14,484 nt of DNA, from assembly GCA_030148625.1 (NCBI GenBank), contig JASBTC010000148.1, positions 1 through 14,484 on the forward strand, read 5' to 3'. Made by a program: the position numbers and the translations under genes. Positions 12,653-14,484 of this stretch are shown here, piece by piece. The first letter of the stretch is position 1; each line of letters opens with the position of its first letter. Below the pieces are notes generated by a model. The model saw only the letters and a list, made by a program, of their open reading frames with translations, was not told where the DNA came from and ran no database searches. The DNA is from Sphingobium sp. (GTDB taxonomy: Bacteria > Pseudomonadota > Alphaproteobacteria > Sphingomonadales > Sphingomonadaceae).

Positions 12653-14077
12653 TCAGGGCTGCCCCGCATACGCCTTCACCAGATCGTACAGGAAATCCCG
12701 CCCGACCATGACCGAGCGGATCTCGCGGCGCTCGTTCAGCCCGTGCGCGCCATTGCCGTCGGGGTCGCCCCAGCCGCCGGGCACGCCATAGGTGGGGATG
12801 CCGATCGGCGCCAGGAATGTGGCGTCGGTGGCGCCGGTCGACATCGACGGGATCAGCGGCACGCCGGGGAAATAGCGTGCGACCAGCTTTTCGGCGGGCT
12901 CCATGATCTTGCGGTCGAGCGGCGGGGTCACCGCGATCGGGCGCAGCCGCCCGACCAAAGTCACGCTCACTTTCGGATCGCCGATCGCCTGTTGCAGCGC
13001 GGCGCGCGTCGTATCCTGATCCTCGCCCGGCGCGATCCGGCAATTCACCGTCGCCTTCGCCCGCTGCGGCAGCGCGTTGGCCGCGTGGCCCGCCTCCAGC
13101 ATCGTCGCGACGCAGGTGGTGCGCAGCATCGAATTGAAGCTGCGATCGGCCGAGACGATCGCCTCCGCCGCCTTGTCGCTCGGATCCTTGCTCAGCTGCA
13201 CCATCGCCCGGCCAAGATCGTCGTTGCGCACCGCCCCCGCCTTGGCGAAGAAGACGCGCGTCGTGTCGTTGAAACGGATCGGGAATTTATACGCCCGCAC
13301 CTTCACCAGCGCGTCGGACAGTTCGTAGATCGCATTGTCATCGACCGGGATCGAGCTGTGGCCGCCCGGATTGGTCGTTTCCAGTTCGAAGCTGCGATTG
13401 GATTTCTCGCCCACCTGCATCGATTGGGTGACGACCTTGCCCTTGCCGTCGGTGCGGCCCCCGCCCCCTTCGTTCAGCGCGAATTCCGCGGCGATCAGGT
13501 CGGGCTTGTTCTCGGCCAGCCATTGCGCGCCGTTCATCCGCGCGCCCGATTCCTCGCCACAGGTCAGCGCCATCTTGATCGTGCGTTTTGGCTTGAAGCC
13601 TTCCCGCTTGAAGCGCGCCATGGTGTCGACCCAGGCCGCGACCATCGCCTTCATGTCGGATGCGCCGCGGCCGTAATAATAGCCATTCTCTTCGATGAAC
13701 TTATACGGATCGCGCTCCCAATCCGCGCGCCGCGCATTGACGACGTCGAGATGGCCGAGCAGCAGCATCGGCTTCGCCGTCTTCGACGTTCCCGGCAGCA
13801 CCGCGACCAGCCCGCCGTCGAGCGGCATGGTGTCGACCTTGAACAGCGTCAGCTGATCGTCGCTATAGCCCGCCGCCTTCAGCCGCGCCGCCATCTTCTC
13901 CGCGGCCAGGGTGCAGCTCCCCGTCGCAACCGACGTGTCGGTCTCGATCAGCTCCTTGTAGAGATCGCGGAACGCCAGCTGATCGGGCCGCAATTCGGGC
14001 GACTGGGCCAGCGCCCCGCCGGAGGAGAAAAGCGCAAACGCGCTGACGGCGGCGGCGAACGGATATTTCATCGGCAT
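12653..14077 (-). CDS. Secreted M20-family metallopeptidase
   Basis: The 474-aa protein has a signal peptide (MPMKYPFAAAVSAFALFSSG, cut near 'GALAQ') and so acts in the periplasm or outside. Zinc ligands and catalytic residues of M20 peptidases are visible: 'LLLGHLDVV' (His109, with Asp111), 'YGRGASDMKA' (Asp141), 'TCGEESG' (catalytic Glu175, ligand Glu176), 'LNEGGGG' (Glu203) and 'GAHGLNER' (His445). 'NPGGHSSIP' with His240 marks the lid/dimerisation domain at about 220-340. It removes amino acids from peptides or acylated amino acids; the exact substrate is open. The start at ATG 14077 follows GGGA closely, and ATG 14071 is an alternative. It appears monocistronic, flanked on both sides by palindromic repeat DNA. 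Confidence 0.92.
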   Translation of the reverse strand: MPMKYPFAAAVSAFALFSSGGALAQSPELRPDQLAFRDLYKELIETDTSVATGSCTLAAEKMAARLKAAGYSDDQLTLFKVDTMPLDGGLVAVLPGTSKTAKPMLLLGHLDVVNARRADWERDPYKFIEENGYYYGRGASDMKAMVAAWVDTMARFKREGFKPKRTIKMALTCGEESGARMNGAQWLAENKPDLIAAEFALNEGGGGRTDGKGKVVTQSMQVGEKSNRSFELETTNPGGHSSIPVDDNAIYELSDALVKVRAYKFPIRFNDTTRVFFAKAGAVRNDDLGRAMVQLSKDPSDKAAEAIVSADRSFNSMLRTTCVATMLEAGHAANALPQRAKATVNCRIAPGEDQDTTRAALQQAIGDPKVSVTLVGRLRPIAVTPPLDRKIMEPAEKLVARYFPGVPLIPSMSTGATDATFLAPIGIPTYGVPGGWGDPDGNGAHGLNERREIRSVMVGRDFLYDLVKAYAGQP

Positions 14078-14150
14078 GTCCCAGAGATGATTGGCTCCGC
14101 CAAGGGCTATGGGCCGACCACGCCCCTGTCAAACGGGTTGCCCCCACCTG

Positions 14151-14176
14151 TCATCCCCGCGAACGCGGGGATCCAG
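14151..14176. repeat. TCATCCCCGCGAACGCGGGGATCCAG-type palindrome
   Basis: ATCCCCGCG (14153-14161) and CGCGGGGAT (14164-14172) form a perfect 9-bp stem with AA between. The motif belongs to a very widespread class of dispersed bacterial intergenic repeats. A second hairpin, TTTTCCG/CGGAAAA (about 14178-14200), follows directly and could end transcription entering from either side. Confidence 0.75.
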
Positions 14177-14275
14177 CTTTTCCGTGAAGCGTCCGGAAAA
14201 AGAAGAACAAGCGGTATCCCCGCCTCCGCGCACTGGTGTCCGGAATTTCTTCAAGACGCGAGACGGCGTGATTTT

Positions 14276-14430
14276 CTCCTCTCCATCGAAGATGGGGAGG
14301 GGACCGCCGGCCAACGGCCGGTGGTGGAGGGGAAATGCGATATCGACGCCGCGCGCGGCTTTTGGGCGACTTTCGCACGATTTTTTCCAGTTACGGCGAG
14401 GAATCGTGCGTCGCAATTCCCCTCCACCAC
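14276..14430. repeat. Composite palindromic repeat cluster
   Basis: This holds several nested inverted repeats and no gene. Hairpin 1 pairs 14276-14287 with 14291-14302 (loop GAA, wobbles only). Hairpin 2 pairs ACCGCCGGCC (14303-14312) with GGCCGGTGGT (14316-14325). An 18-nt arm at 14321-14338 recurs inverted at 14413-14430 with one mismatch. Inside that, CGCACGATT (14374-14382) pairs with AATCGTGCG (14402-14410). Together with the palindrome at 14151 it fills the gene-free end of the window; I see no coding frame in 14078-14484. Confidence 0.75.
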
Positions 14431-14484
14431 GCCGCTTCGCGCCGAGTGACGGGTCGATCGTGCCCCCGGCACGGTCTTGGATTG

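Noticed and set aside
12605..14449. 614-codon plus-strand open frame opposite the M20 peptidase
   Set aside because: It is Arg/His/Gln-rich low-complexity sequence antisense to a peptidase with all catalytic residues; it is open only because of the high GC.

Overview
The window is high-GC alphaproteobacterial DNA that fits a sphingomonad (Sphingomonas or a close relative). This rests on the TonB-dependent receptor type, the many secreted hydrolases, the GC-rich third codon positions, and intergenic hairpins of kinds I associate with that group. The placement is inference from composition and protein style, not from a marker gene.

Layout. (1) 2-1123: the C-terminal part of a TonB-dependent outer-membrane receptor, closed by a strong terminator hairpin. 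(2) 1168-4444: an accessory-looking stretch of lower GC. It holds a broken 3' end of a nitrilase gene, a secreted protein with two TonB-C-terminus-like modules, several tiny orphan genes (small membrane proteins, a zinc-ribbon membrane protein, a 40-residue exported peptide), degenerate direct repeats and a 151-bp inverted-repeat element. (3) 4445-6795, minus strand: a LysR-type regulator, a DUF3291-like protein and a nitrilase, the last two coupled by an ATGA overlap. (4) 6878-9398, plus strand and divergent from the regulator: an FMN-dependent azoreductase, an SMR-family exporter with Asp in place of the essential Glu, a large two-sided hairpin, an EamA/DMT transporter and a lipoprotein. (5) 9466-10506: a secreted alpha/beta hydrolase, convergent with (6) 10567-12114, a secreted beta-lactamase-fold serine hydrolase that has an operator-like palindrome cluster upstream. 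(7) 12115-12652: AT-rich DNA followed by two palindromes, each built from three copies of an 8-mer. (8) 12653-14077: a secreted M20-family metallopeptidase. (9) 14078-14484: gene-free DNA packed with palindromic repeats.

How the parts may work together. The LysR regulator sits between a nitrilase/DUF3291 unit and an azoreductase/SMR unit. The intergenic region carries the same 10-bp palindrome twice, 42 bp apart, so one regulator may control both arms as a small detoxification or nitrogen-compound module. The three secreted hydrolases and the peptidase look like independent scavenging genes.

The most noteworthy structural signal is that the last ~78 bp of the nitrilase gene, including its stop codon, occur a second time as a decayed copy in the same orientation at 1168-1243. 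The two copies bracket exactly the accessory stretch. This is what insertion of a mobile island into the 3' end of a gene, or a local duplication, would leave behind. No integrase is visible in the window. I found no rRNA, tRNA, CRISPR array or complete insertion sequence.
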